Positions 1 to 12,132 of a stretch of DNA of 64,000 nucleotides are shown piece by piece. The notes beneath the pieces were generated by a model. The model saw only the letters and a list, made by a program, of their open reading frames with translations. It searched no databases and was not told the DNA's origin. Each line of letters starts with the position of its first letter. Position 1 is the stretch's first letter. This DNA is from Begonia masoniana (Eukaryota > Streptophyta > Magnoliopsida > Cucurbitales > Begoniaceae). The DNA lies in assembly GCA_022432975.1 (NCBI GenBank), contig CM039503.1:47223259-47287258 (forward strand). The letters run 5' to 3'. Both the position numbers and the translations under genes were made by a program.

Positions 1-653
1 CTTCTAAATCAATGTGTCGTACGAGATGTTTTTGTTGCATGTCCGAGTGATCTCCAGAATGTGACCTAATATAACAAAGCCGAGGTCGAACAACTTGTCG
101 TTGTAGAGCTTCTCCATGACATGGATATTCATGTAACTCATGATATCTCTATGTCCATCCTGAGGTAGGAGGGTGTGGGTTATCAGATTATGAATAACCC
201 AAGCTCTAACGCTCAAATTCTTTGATTTTGACTTTACGAACTCTGCTATGTCGATATTGCGGTAAATTTGCCTCATGAACTCTAGTCCATCTTCTGTTCT
301 GAAAAATGCGCAATCTCTGGAAGAATGATAGTATCGCTACCCTTATGCGACAAACCCAAGCAATAAGTTAATCGTGTTTGGAGGGATGACGATCTCCGTA
401 CTAAAGATATATGTCTTCAGCCAGCCAATCCTCTGGTAGATGTCAAGTTTGCATAAAATAAGCGAATAACTCTGTCGCAACTATCTCCCCACAGACCGTA
501 CGTTCTGTGTAAGGTGATTAGGTCGAGCATTTTCTTGATCGCCAAAGACTCCCAAGTTATGAAGTTGACGATCTTCGAATGAATAATTGGGCGTCTTGTC
601 ATATCTTGCTCAAACTGGTCTTTGCACAACTGGTTTCGAAATTCCATACACAA
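1..653 (-). pseudogene. PF20167-type plant transposon protein, broken, runs off the window edge
   Basis: Reading the minus strand from 653, two blocks (653-417 and 276-4) match in order the protein encoded at 61838-60944. Shared landmarks are GDSCD followed by LFYAN, then HTLLP, GHRD and VMEKLY. This pattern is that of the plant 'putative plant transposon protein' domain (PF20167, Transposase_32), whose biochemical role is unknown. Between the blocks, 277-416 still encodes related sequence (a KTYIF/TEI segment) but is broken by a stop, so this is one decayed gene rather than two. It continues left of the window. It keeps a segment of about nine residues after the FDLG region that the copy at 61 kb lacks. 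Domain assignment is by recognition only. Confidence 0.65.
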
Positions 654-660
654 AATTGGT

Positions 661-2160
661 GGCGCTTGACCTAGAGCGCCTTGTGACTACGGTGCCCGAA
701 AAGTCAAGCCACCTTGTGAGATCGTTGGCCTAGTTCACGAAGCACAGTCTGTCAGGGTACTTTGTGACAGACCTCCTTGTGGACGGAGCACCCTTTCGTT
801 TAATGATCAATTTAGGAGTCTTTTGAGGGAATTTTGCGATTTAGGTTTTAAATTTGAGATTTGGGAATTTTGAAGATTTTGAGCTTGGATTTGTGGGATT
901 TTTTGGACGATATTCGTAAGAAACAAATAAGTATGGAGAAATCAACATAGTGAGACATGAAATGGTCGGATTTTGGGTTGGAATCACGGGGGGCCAATCC
1001 CTTATATACTTTCAGGGATCGGCCCCCTGATGGAGGGCACTAACAGCCCCCCGTCTATCGGGCCACTATGTGACGGACCTACTTGTGACGGATCACATTG
1101 TCGTTTAATAATCAATTTAGGAGACATTTGAGGGAATTTTGTGATTTAGGTTTTGAATTTGAGACTTTGGAATTTTGAAGATTTTGAGCTCAGATTTTAG
1201 GATTTGTTGGATGATATTCGTAGGAAAAAAATAGGTATGGAGAAATCAACACGGTGATGCGTGAAATGGTCAGATTTTGGGTTGAAATCACAGAGGATAG
1301 AGAGAGAAAATGGAGATTTCAGCAAAGTGGATGGTGGAGGGGGGGTCGATCCTTTATATAATGTCGGGGATCCTGATGGAGGGCATTGACCTCCCTCTTC
1401 CCGATTTATTAGCCCTAATTTTTAGAACGGGGGGGTCAGTGCCCCCTACCCGTTCTCAGCCCTAATTTTGCGATTTTGGTTTTGAATTTGAGATTTGGGA
1501 ATTTGGAAGATTTTGAGCTCGAATTTGTGGGATTTTTCGAACAATATTCGTAGAAAACAAATAGGTATGGAGAAATCAACACGGTGAGACGTGAAATAGT
1601 CAAATTTTTGGTTGGAATCATCGGGGGGCCGAGAGAGAAAATGGAGATTTCAGCAAAGTAGACAGTGGAGGGGGGTCGATCCCTTATATACTGTCGAGGA
1701 TCGGCCCCCCGGTGGAAGGCGCACACACCCTCCCCACACTGCTGAGAACAAGCCCCCCCTCCCCCCTGGTCGGGGAACCAATCCCTCTAAGTATTTTTCA
1801 AAATCGGCCCCCCGATGGAGGGCCTACCCCCCGTTCTCAGAGACAGGGGGTGGAGACTCCGTTTTCACCCCACGTGGAGGGTCTTCACCTTCCATCTCGA
1901 CCCCCGTTCCATGTGGTCCAGTGCCACATCAGCACTAGACAAAATGACCCTCCGTTCTTTTAAGATCGACCTCCCGTTCTAGCCATAAACAGTGATCGGA
2001 GGGTGATTGGTCACCCGACTGGGTTTGTTTTGTTAGATTTTCATAGTTTAAGTTTTTAGTTGTTAGAATTTATAGTTTAAGGTTTATTTTTAAAAAAAAT
2101 TTCATAGTTTTGGGGTTTATTTTGATTTTTACGCATTTATTTTTAAACGATCGTAGGACG
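661..2160. repeat. Three diverged ~306-329 bp direct repeats and subterminal region of a PF20167-carrying element
   Basis: A T-rich block containing 'tttgagatttggga' recurs at about 852, 1158 and 1487 (spacing about 306 and 329 bp). Each is followed by a GC-rich block with a 'gatcccttatata' segment and CGGCCCCC. The stretch after 1990 has the same order of words as the right terminus at 62740-62880 (an acagtgat block, then TTTGTTT, a thymine-rich run and 'aaggttt'). I read this as the subterminal and terminal part of an element related to the large MULE, with its gene at 1-653. The exact end, near 2.12-2.16 kb, is not resolved and no target duplication can be seen because the other end is outside the window. 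Confidence 0.45.
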
Positions 2161-4053
2161 TAATTAAAGATAATAAAACAAAATTTAGTTACTTAAAAAT
2201 TTTCTGATCACCATCCGCCACATTAGAAATGAAGCTTTTACAAAATGTCATCTTAAGAACCATACCGGAAATAATTTTTTTTTCAAAGAACAAATGTACA
2301 AAGCACCGTACCTTTCACCAACCTAAGAAAAAACCCTACTTTTGGTGTGTGAAGCCAAGATCCGTCCACGAATTCCTCTTTTGTAAAGTTAACATTCCTT
2401 TTCTCCATCTCGTTCTAAGTGACGCACCTATCCATCCCATATTCCTTGCACATCTTATCCTCCCCAAATTCCTTTCCCATTTCACAAACCTCATCTACAT
2501 CCAGTCTTTGCCCATTCTCTTCCTTCCTTATTTACGATATTGCACCAATTTTTGGATTTTTTGTATATGAAGAGTGTAACAACGCGGGTATTAATACCCG
2601 AGAATTAGATTATATAACCAAATAGGTCCATACCATCGTAAATTCCCCAACGCATTCCATAATTTCATTTTATCGTACTATTTCAAGTCGTACGCAACAT
2701 AATTCGAATAATTAAACTCGAAAAAAGAGATGAGTTGATACTGATTACCACCAAAGGCAATGGTTCTAAGGACAGCTGGAAGTGACCTAGAGACGGTCAA
2801 ATTACCCTACAAAACTGGCCTTTGGCATCCAGAATGAGCCGGTTATGGCGATGGATGCTTCATAAATTTGGATCTGGCTGCAGGCTTTTTGAGATGGTGG
2901 CTAGTGGGCATGTGAAATCCAAATCAATAAAAAGGAATATTTCTTTTTTTACACTGTAAATCTTAAATAACATACTTGTAGTTTTGTACGGTTTTGGCTT
3001 TACCATCGATGAATAGTAAAAAAAGAAAAAAGAAGAAAAAAGAGATCGAAAGAAATGAGTAGCCTTCAAATACGATGCAAATGATTTTTCTAGATCAAAC
3101 GATTTCATCGAAAGCTCGTCGCCAGGAATTGTAACATGAAATGCGAGCTCGTTCCACAAAATAACATAAGAAATTATGAATTTGGGAGATTAATGACATG
3201 GGTTGAGAGCATATATTTTATTGTGAGGTAGAAAGAGGAATCGTCCATAGAATGCAAAAGATGGGATAATGTTGGGGACCTCAATAGGCATATTGCGCCT
3301 CTTCTTTCTGTACGGTCTCTCTTGACGTGTGCAAATTATCAGAAGGAGACTTTACCCTCATTTTCTTGCCTTCTTTGGCTTTCGATGTTTCACGCAAACA
3401 TATGCATATAAATTTGTTAGATTTCGATATGATTCTATTTATTTGGCTTAAGCCGGTTAGGTCCCTGTTAAGAATCTCATTAGATTTTTGTCTTTTCTAT
3501 AAATTCATGTAAATTAGAGTCGCAAAACTCTCCGTTGTATTTTGATTTTCATAATATATTTGTTCCTCTACACGTGATTTTTTTTTTCCGAAAGGGTTGT
3601 CCCACGTTGATTTGTTGTCCAAAATTGTATTTTCTTTTTCAGTTATCGTTTGATTTCTAACAAAAATAATAGTTATAACTCGAATTGAATTATATCGATG
3701 TAATATGACGATAGAAAAACCAATTGAAAAATTTCATTTTAATATATCTATAATATGTTCTCCCGTTGTCTGTTCCGTTTGAGTTAAAAGTTATCTTTAT
3801 TTTTGTGACTGAATTTGTCCATGACGTCGTGTAACACATGAAAAAGGTTCCTTAGATTTATTCATAATGAATTAGATGCCAGTCCCAAAATTGAATAGGA
3901 AAAAAATGGTTCTCAACTGGATAAATCCAATTCCTTTCTCCAACTCAGCAGATGCCTTCAAAGCTAGCAACAGCTAAAAATCCAAAATTAAAAAGCTAAA
4001 ATCTCAATGCATCCATCCATCTATTCCTTGATATGGGGTCCCATAATTACAAA

Positions 4054-4093
<40 letters not shown>

Positions 4094-4299
4094 TACTTTT
4101 TTATATTCTCTTCACTTTCAGTTTCTGCCACTCACTGGTCTGGAAAAAGTCAGAACAACAAACGAAAAAAATTAATTATAATAACAAAAAAAAAAGAGTT
4201 TGTATCTGATGAACTAGAGAGTCATGGAGGGAGATACGTCCCAGAAAAAGGTAAATATATGATAAATTTATTGTCATAGATGGGTAGCCGGGAATCAAG
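2161..4299. other. Intergenic, AT-rich, no supported gene
   Basis: Short open frames occur (for example 2229-2570) but none shows a domain, splice structure or codon pattern I can defend. A (TA)15 run lies at 4059-4088. The last few hundred bases are presumably the upstream region of the glutaredoxin gene. Confidence 0.6.
4059..4088. repeat. (TA)15 microsatellite
   Basis: Thirty bases of uninterrupted TA dinucleotides about 430 bp upstream of the glutaredoxin start codon. Likely length-polymorphic. Confidence 0.9.
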
Positions 4300-4307
4300 T
4301 ATAAATA
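4300..4307 (+). promoter_or_regulatory. Probable TATA box of the glutaredoxin gene
   Basis: TATAAATA lies 212 bp upstream of the ATG at 4519. The leader that would follow contains (CAT)n at 4371-4390 and CTT repeats at 4395-4410, as is common in plant 5' leaders. Position and sequence only; no transcript evidence. Confidence 0.5.
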
Positions 4308-4518
4308 AAGCCTTCTATCAATCTCAAGTCGCCACGAACAAAATCATAAGCCTCTGCATAAACCCAACCCCATCATCATCATCATCATCGTCATCTTCTT
4401 CTTCTTCTTCATCATCAAACAAAATTCACAGATAAACCTCAGAGCCTTGTTTGAAACTGCACTTCCACCACAGTTCATCTTTTCTAGAAGCATTTAAGGT
4501 TGTTCTTTCGAGACTCAA

Positions 4519-4833
4519 ATGGCAACGGAAACAGTGAAAAGTCTGGTATCGGAGAAGGCGGTGGTAATCTTCAGCAAAAGCAGTTGCTGCATTAGCCACT
4601 CAGTCAAGAGCCTGGTCTGTGATTTTGGGGTCAACCCGGCGGTGTACGAGCTGGATGAGCTGCCGCGTGGACGAGAGATCGAGCAAGCCCTATCCCGGCT
4701 GGGCTGCAGCCCCACGGTTCCGGCTGTCTTCATCGGCGGCGAATTGGTCGGAGGAGCCAACGAGGTGATGAGCCTTCACCTCAAACGATGCCTAATCCCA
4801 ATGCTTAGGAAGGCTGGAGCTTTATGGGTTTAA
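4519..4833 (+). CDS. CC-type (ROXY-class) glutaredoxin, monothiol-S2-like
   Basis: A complete intronless 104-aa protein with a thioredoxin fold. The active site is Cys23-Cys24-Ile25-Ser26 inside [12 protein letters not shown], the CCxS signature that defines the land-plant-specific CC-type class. TVPAVFIGG (about residues 65-73) is the cis-Pro/glutathione-binding segment and GGANEV follows. The C-terminus is ALWV, a variant of the ALWL tail that lets ROXY proteins contact TGA bZIP factors. CC-type glutaredoxins act with TGA factors in nucleus and cytosol in nitrate/nitrogen signalling, development and stress; oxidoreductase activity is often weak. The start at 4519 gives the usual family length and is the first ATG after the probable TATA box. 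It resembles Arabidopsis GRXS2 (AT5G18600, recalled), which agrees with the two neighbouring genes. Confidence 0.93.
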   Translation: MATETVKSLVSEKAVVIFSKSSCCISHSVKSLVCDFGVNPAVYELDELPRGREIEQALSRLGCSPTVPAVFIGGELVGGANEVMSLHLKRCLIPMLRKAGALWV

Positions 4834-4878
4834 GTATTACAAAAAGCAAAATCCTAACTTGAAATCTTAGCAAGAGTT

Positions 4879-4884
4879 AATAAA
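4879..4884 (+). terminator. Possible poly(A) signal of the glutaredoxin gene
   Basis: AATAAA 46 bp after the stop codon, in an AT-rich 3' region. The following DNA up to about 5408 shows no gene. Confidence 0.4.
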
Positions 4885-5408
4885 TAATCAAGGCTAACTT
4901 ATGTAATATTATATGTAGATTAGCCTTTTTGTGACGTAGCTTACTCTCCCATCACCCATGTTTACTTTTTAACCTAAATTTATGACAAAAAAAAGATCTT
5001 TTTGTTATCAGGTTTTATCCCCTTCTTCATTGTAGCTGCATAAACCAGACCAAACACTTGCTACTCAATAAATGTGAAAATTTCTGTAGTTCTTCCTTCA
5101 AACTGATGACATGGCATTGGGTTATTTATCGATTCTAATTAAAAAGGTTGTAGCGAGCGATCGAATTCGAAAGAAAACTATCAATTACCCCGTCAGTGCA
5201 CTGCCGTCGTTGTTTGTAGTGAGTAGACAAAACTATACCCGAGGATGAGGTTCTTCTCGTTATTCAATTGGAATTGGTCGTACTTTTCTAATTTTGTGAC
5301 TCGTTGAGTTGAAGATCATTTCCACACCAGACATTTTACATTGTTTCATTTAGAAACATAATAAACAAATTTATAAAAGAAATGGTATGTTACCCTCTAC
5401 TCCCATAT

Positions 5409-6070
5409 TAGGGGTGTTCAAAACCGAACCGAAACCGGTGAAATCGGTCTGATTCTGGTCAGTTTTGAGCAAAAAAAAAAAAAACTAAAATGATGTTCTA
5501 TTTTGCAAAAACCGAATTTATTGGTTTGGTTTTCGGTTTGGATCATTTAGAACCGACATTAACCAAACCGAACTGAGAAATTTCAATTCTACTTCTAACT
5601 TTCAAAGTTCTAACTGCTAAGCCCTAATCTGTATTCTGTTCTCCTTCCAAGTCTCGACTCTGAAGCTCTCTGGCCGACAGGCGACGACAACCGCTTTCTT
5701 CCATCGACAACTTCTCGAAATTCGACTCCCTGGCTAGTAAGTGGTACATTCTACTATTCATTGCTTATTCTGTTTTTCTTTGGCTATCAGCATTCTATTT
5801 TGGGAGACTCTTCTGGTGTGACCGAGAACAATTTGTTTGTTATTTCTTCTTTATCATTCTCGCAACATTCTGTGTTGTTTATTGTGTTGTTTTCTTGTTG
5901 TTAATTTCGTGTTGTTTGTTCCTCTATTTTTCACAAAACAGTCATTTGGAACCGTTAAATTTTGGGCTAATTTCGTGGTGTTGTTTTTTTTTTTTTAATT
6001 ATGTTGTTTTCTTGTAATGTTCGTAGTTTCGGAATTGTTTGAATTTTTTATTATGTTGTTTTCTTGTAGT
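5409..6070 (+). mobile_element. Left-end fragment of an hAT-like element
   Basis: It begins TAGGGGTGTTCAAAACCG and continues with alternating CCGAACC and GGTTTGGTT words, typical of plant hAT termini. Internal text ('ttttgggagactctt', then 'gtgaccgagaacaattt', near 5790-5835) is closely shared with the left end of the hAT at 47122. Copia-1 begins directly after it at 6071. No right terminus or transposase was found nearby, so this is a remnant. Confidence 0.55.
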
Positions 6071-7381
6071 TGTTGACTTAAATAGAGTTTAAGTCTAAAT
6101 ATGTTTTTGATAATGTATTTGAATGATAAGTAAGTAATTTGATTATGTTTATAAAATGAGAATATTGAATTATGCATTGATTTTAATCCTGTGGAAATAC
6201 CCTTGAAAAGGGTATTTTGGTTGTCTAATGAATCGGGTTAAGTATACAGGACTAAATAATTTATTCAAAGGTTACATCTGCCGATGAGTTTCAAAGTGCT
6301 TCTGTCGATGGAATTTGAAGCAACACATACCGATGGCAATCACTAAACGACAAAGAAGAGTTCCTTAAACCGATCGCTAAACGACAAAGAAAAGAATGCT
6401 TCTGCCGATGGCATCCAAAGCCTGCATCTGCCGATGACATATCAACTTGCATCTGCCGATGGACTTCAAAGCTTGCATCTGCCGATGAACTTCAAAGCTT
6501 GCATCTGCCAATGACTTATCATGTTGCATCTACCGATGGCGTTTTGAAGATACTCATGCCGATAGCTGTTAAGATTGCATCTGCCGTTGGACTTCAAAGC
6601 TTGCATCTGCCGATGGACTTCAAAGCTTGCATCTGCCGATGATTTATCATGTTGCATCTACCGATAGCGTTTTGAAGATACTCATGCCGATAGCTGCTTT
6701 AAAGCTGCTTCTACCGCCGATCTTCTGCCAGAATTCAAAATAGCCGTGAAGCTACAGTGACGTCGTTTACAGCATTAACTCCGGAACTTTAATGGCGACG
6801 ACAACTTGCAACTACAGACGGCAACGGCTATATGATCTAGTACGGATGCTTCCCAACGGTAACATTTTCCATTTGAAGAAAGAAGCATTCAATTCTGAGC
6901 TGAAAATAAGACAGAGTATTTAAGCCGAGGTTAGAGCACAAAGATCCAACTTTTTGCGAATTTTATTCTTGAGCCCTAATCTGCAAAATATTCATACTCT
7001 GTATTTCATCTACTCCTCTCGAACCTAAACTTGAGATTTAACCTTTGAGGGAGTTTAGATTGTTTTGATTATTACAAACTCAAATCTGTATAAGGCAGTG
7101 GATTATCGCCCGTGAAGAATAATCCAGAATTGTAAAGGCAGTTGATCGGAGCCCGGAATTCCGATCTGTTTTTCTCACTGAGGAGAAGGTTAAGGATCTT
7201 CAAGGGGTGAACCTTGAAGCGTGGATGTAGGCAAGCTTTGGCCGAACCACGTAAAAATCTGTGTGTTAATTTTTCTCTCTATCTTTCTATTTAAATTTAC
7301 TGGTTGACTGTTTGTAGTTAGTAATCAAGAAAATTTAAAAAGGTCTAATTCACCCCCCTCTTAGACAATCTCGATCCTACA
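6071..7381 (+). repeat. 5' LTR of Copia-1
   Basis: 1311 bp, starting TGTTGACTTAAATAG and ending GATCCTACA just before the primer binding site. Its start and end words match the LTRs of Copia-2 and Copia-3. Between 6271 and 6720 it holds about a dozen copies of CATCTGCCGATG or close variants, each an inverted repeat (CATC / GATG around 4 bp). Confidence 0.88.
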
Positions 7382-7383
7382 AT

Positions 7384-7395
7384 TGGTATCAGAGC
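7384..7395 (+). other. Primer binding site of Copia-1
   Basis: TGGTATCAGAGC, complementary to the 3' end of initiator methionine tRNA, three bases after the LTR end. Standard for plant Copia elements. Confidence 0.92.
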
Positions 7396-7449
7396 GAGGT
7401 TATCATTGTCTAAGCTGTGTTTAAATACTATGTGTTGTATATTTTCACA

Positions 7450-9016
7450 ATGGCATTCAACACTAACACCACACAAATAGAAGGCCAAGCAACAAATAGA
7501 CCTCCTTTCTTCGATGAGAGTGATTATGTCTACTGGAAGTCCAGAATGAGAATATTCGTTCAAGCTGTGGACTATGAACTATGGAATAACATAGAAAATG
7601 GTCCTTACATTGCTGTCAAAACAGAGAATGGTGTGAAGATCCCCAAAGCTTCACATGAACTAAATGATACAGATAAAAAGAACTTGAGCTTAAATGCCAA
7701 GGCTATAAACACCCTGTACTGTGCTCTGAATAGAGATGAATTTAATAGAGTACAAGGGTGTGAGAGTGCCCAAGAGATTTGGCACTTATTAGAGGTCACA
7801 CACGAGGGCACAAATCAGGTGAAAGAGAGCAAGTTAAATATGTTAGTTCACGAGTATGAACTTTTTACCATGTTAAAGGATGAGTCTATTTCATCTATGT
7901 TTACTCGGTTCACTAACATTACTAATGGTTTAAAAGCTCTCGGTAAGATTTACTCAGGTGAAGAATAGGTAAGAAAAATTTTGAGATGCCTACCCAGAGA
8001 CTGGCAACCAAAAGTGACAGCAATACAAGAAGCTCGGGATCTAAAGGTGCTCAAGCTGGAAGAGCTCATTGGCTCTCTGATGACTTATGAGATAACCATG
8101 AGGGCCAATGATAAGGAAGATCTCAAAGAAAAGGAGATCAACAAAAAGAAGGATATCGCTCTGAAAGCCTCTTCAAGCAAAAATGAAGAATCTGAGGAAG
8201 AAGTAGAAGAAGATGATGAGGATATAGCCCTCATTACAAGGAGGTTCAGCAAATTCCTTCAGAGAAAAAGAATGCAGGGAAGAAGATTTCCAAAGGGTGA
8301 GAAATCTCATAAGGAGAAAGAAATCACATGCTTCGGATGTGGCAAGCCTCGCCACATGAAGGCAGATTGTCTACAGGCCAAGAAATATCCCAAGAAATTT
8401 AAGAAGAAGGCTATGAAGGCCACTTGGGATGACAGTGAAAGCGACACCTCCTCTTCAGAAGATGAGGAAGTAGCCAACCTCTGCTTCATGGCTCACGATA
8501 ATGAGGTTAGCATTTCTTCTTGTGAGAGTGAGTCTGATGATGATGGGGATATGGTTGATGCCTTTAACGATTTAATTAAACAGTTTGGCATGTTAAAGGC
8601 TAAATACAATACACTGAAAAAGGAAAATGCAAGTCTAATTGAGAAGCATGCTAAAGAAGTGAACTTGCATGTAAAAGAAATCACTGAACTTAAGAAGACA
8701 AATGAATCTTTGAATAAACTTGTTCTTTGGTTCTCAAATGGTAGCAAGAACTTAACATTGCAAATAGAGAATCATAGAGCTACTCATGATAAAGCAGGTT
8801 TAGGCTATGATAAGTTCAATAAGAGGAAAGTTTTTAAGAATTTCTTTGTCAAACCGACTACTTGTCATACTTGTAATGAAGTAGGACATAAGTTCTTTGT
8901 ATGTCCTTTAAAAACAAATAATATGAAAACTGGCAGTAAGTTGCAATTGGGTTCCCAAAGGAACCAAAACTAACACTAGGACCCAAAAGATTTGGGTACC
9001 TAAGAAGACTGTTTGA
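7450..9016 (+). pseudogene. Copia-1 gag
   Basis: Starts at the ATG of MAFNTN; the N-terminal half has the copia gag pattern (DYVYWKSRM, GCESAQEIWHLLE). A TAG at 7966 interrupts the frame, and a further frame break lies near the end. Two CX2CX4HX4C zinc knuckles are present, CFGCGKPRHMKADC (8334-8375) and CHTCNEVGHKFFVC (about 8865-8906), separated by an acidic and coiled-coil-prone stretch. The frame then closes at TGA 9014-9016 after a conserved WVPKK stretch. Gag forms the capsid in which reverse transcription occurs. The stops make this copy non-functional. Confidence 0.85.
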
Positions 9017-12000
9017 TCACTGTTTTGCAGGTTGACTGCTCTCCCAGAAAGAATCAGTGGTACCTTGACAGTGGTTGTTCAAGACATATGACGGGAGACT
9101 CAACCAAGTTTGCTATTGTCAACAAGAAGAAGGGCAGTGTTACTTTTGGGGGAAACCAAAAGGGCAAGATTGTTGGCACAGGCAATATAGGTAACAATAT
9201 TAATTCTGTTATTGAGAATGTGTTATTAGTTGATGGATTGAAGCATAATTTACTTAGTATTAGCCAGTTATGTGATAAAGGATATAAGGTGACTTTTAAG
9301 TCAAATTCCTGCATAATTAAAGATGCTGCAAATGGCAAAATTCTGTTTACTGGTTTTAGGAAAGAAAATATCTATATTATTGACTTAGATAATATTGTTT
9401 GTGATAATGAGAAATGTTTTGCTGTTAATTCCTCTAATGATAGCTGGATTTGGCATAGGAGATTAGGACATGTAGGAATGGATACCTTAGCTAAGATTAC
9501 TAAGAATAATTTAGTTAGAGGGATTCCTAAGATATCATTTAAAAAGGATAAGGTCTGTGAAGCCTGCCAAATGGGTAAGCAGATCAAAAGTTCCTTTGCA
9601 TCGAAGAATGCAATTTCAACTTCCAAGCCTCTCCAACTTCTCCACATGGACCTCTTTGGTCCTTCCAATATAGCTAGTCTAGGTGGAAAATTCTATGTTT
9701 ATGTCATTGTTGACGACTTCTCTAGATTCACCCTGGTATTCTTTCTAAAGTCTAAGGATGAGACTTTTGATACATTTTCTAGCTTTAGGAAAAGAGTTCA
9801 AAATGAAAAGGAACTCACCATTGTTGCTATTCGTAGTGATCATGGTGGAGAATTTGAAAATGAGAGATTTGAACTCTTGTGTCTCAATTATGGAATTGAG
9901 CACAATTTCTTCTCTCCTAGAACCCCTCAGCAAAATGGTGTTGTTGAGAGGAAAAATAGGTCTCTCCAAGAGCTTGCCCGAACCATGCTTAATGAAAATT
10001 CCCTTCCTAAGTATTTCTGGGCTGAAGCTGTTGCTACTGCTTGTTATGTGCTCAATCGGGTCTCCATAAGACCAATTCTTGAGAAAACTCCATATGAGCT
10101 CTGGAGTGGAAAAACACCTTCTGTTAAATATTTTAGAACCTTTGGTAGTAAGTGCTTTATTCTCAACACTAAGGATAACTTAGAAAAATTCGATTCCAAA
10201 TCTGACCTTGGAATTTTTCTTGGTTATTCAATTTCCAGTAAAGCATATAGAGTATTCAATAGAAGAACTCTAGTGGTAAAAGAATCAGTTCATGTTAACT
10301 TTGATGAGTCCCCTTCACCCACAATCAATGTGGATGAGGATGTCACTTTGGAAAATCATTTGGACTCTCTTTCCTTAGAAAAACCCTCAGATTCACTTCA
10401 AGTAGAAAAATCCTTAGAACTCTCCTCTACTTCTCTAGATATTGTTCCTGTCAATGATGAAAATCCTACTCTCCCTAGAGATTGAAAATATGTCAGAAAC
10501 CATCCAATAGATGAAGTCTTAGGTGATCCTTCATTAGGAGTAAAGACTAGATCCTCTCTTAGGAATCTTTGTGCCAATGTGGCATTTATTTCTCAAGTAG
10601 AGCCTAAGAAGTTTGAAGAGCCCGAGAATGATGAGTATTGGATTTTAGCTATGCAAGAAGAGCTAAATCAATTTGAAAGAAGCAAGGTATGAGAACTTGT
10701 TCCACGGCCTAAGGATCATCCCATTATTGGAACTAAATGGGTTTATAAGAACAAATTGGATGAAAATGGGATTGTTGTGAGAAACAAGGCTAGACTAGTT
10801 GCTAAGGGATACTCTCAAGAAGAGGGTATTGATTTTGAGGAATCTTTTGTCCCTGTAGCTAGATTAGAGTCAATTAGGATGCTCCTTGCTTTTGCTTGCT
10901 ACAAAAACTTCACACTCTTTCAAATGAATGTAAAAAGTGCATTCTTAAATGGTTATATTACAGAAGAAGTTTATGTTGAGCAACCCTTAGGTTTTGAAGC
11001 TTTTGACAAACCCGACCATGTCTATTAATTAAGGAAAGCTCTCTATGGTCTTAAACAGGCTCCTAGAGCTTGGTATGATAGGTTGAAGAACTTCCTTGAG
11101 GAAAGAAATTTCAAAAAGGGTAACACCGACTCAACTCTATTTACCATGCAAAAGGATAAGGATATTCTGTTAGTTCAAATTTATGTCGATGACATTATTT
11201 TTGGATCAACTAATATCAATATGTGTAATGAGTTTTCCTCCCTCATGCAAAGTGAATTTGAGATGAGTATGATGGGGGAGTTAAAATTCTTCTTAGGATT
11301 TCAGATTAGCCAATCTCCTGATGGAATTTTCTTCTGTCAAAAAAAGTACATTAAGGAACTTCTTAAGAAATTTGGATTAGAATCTTCTAAGTCTTCTAAA
11401 ACTCCCATGAGTACCACAACAAAATTAGACAAAGATGAAAATGGAATAAATGTGGACATAAAGAAATATCATGGTATGATTGGTTCCTTGTTATATTTGA
11501 CTGCTAGTAGGCCAGATATTCTATTTAGTGTTTGTCTTTGTGCTAGATTTCAAGCTGCCCCTAAGGAGTCTCATTTATCTGCTGTAAAAAGGATTTTCAA
11601 ATATTTGAGTGGGACTTATGATTTAGGTTTATGGTATCCTAAAGGCACTTCCTTTGATCTGGTTGGATATTCAGATTCTGACTATACTGGTAGTCTAGTT
11701 GATAGGAAAAGCACCAGTGGAACATATCAATTCCTTGGTGAATCTCTTGTCTCCTGGTATTCAAAGAAACAGAATTCTGTTGCATTGTCAACTGCTGAGA
11801 GTGAATATATTGCTGCAGGCAGTTGTTGTGCACAAATGCTATGGATGAAACAAACTCTAGAAGACTATAATCTGTTTTATGATAGGATTCTTATTCGGTG
11901 TGATAACACCAGTGCTATCAACATTTCCAAAAATCCTATCCAGCACTCTAGAACCAAGCATATAGATGTTAGATATCACTTCATCCGTGATCATGTTCAA

Positions 12001-12132
12001 AGAGGTGATATATCTTTAGAATTTGTTAATTCAGTAGATCAACTAGCAGACATCTTTACAAAACCTTTGGATGAGAAGACCTTCAATAACATAAGAATAA
12101 GACTAGGTCTCATTCGGGTTGAAAAATTCTAA
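9004..12132 (+). pseudogene. Copia-1 pol (protease, integrase, reverse transcriptase, RNase H)
   Basis: Protease DSG lies in WYLDSGCSRHMTGD (about 9058-9099). The integrase zinc domain (HRRLGH ... CEAC, 9453-9567) is followed by the catalytic core with HMDLFGP, IRSDHGGEF and QNGVVERKN holding the D, D, E residues. Reverse transcriptase carries YVDD (11184-11195). RNase H shows SDSDY, STAESEY and the IRCDNTSA block. Pol is in the -1 frame relative to gag, with about 13 nt of overlap. In-frame stops at 10483 and 10690 (TGG to TGA) and 11026 (TAA) inactivate it. It would copy and integrate the element; this copy cannot. Confidence 0.88.

Noticed and set aside
1612..1963. Pro/Arg-rich open frames
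   Set aside because: They run through GC-rich subterminal repeats (CGGCCCCC) in several frames; no domain and no start context.
4515..4760. 81-codon frame antisense to the glutaredoxin
   Set aside because: Mirror of a GC-biased real gene; no independent support.
6466..6657. Repetitive small protein (MQALKSNGRCNL-like repeats)
   Set aside because: Antisense translation of the CATCTGCCGATG array in the Copia-1 LTR.
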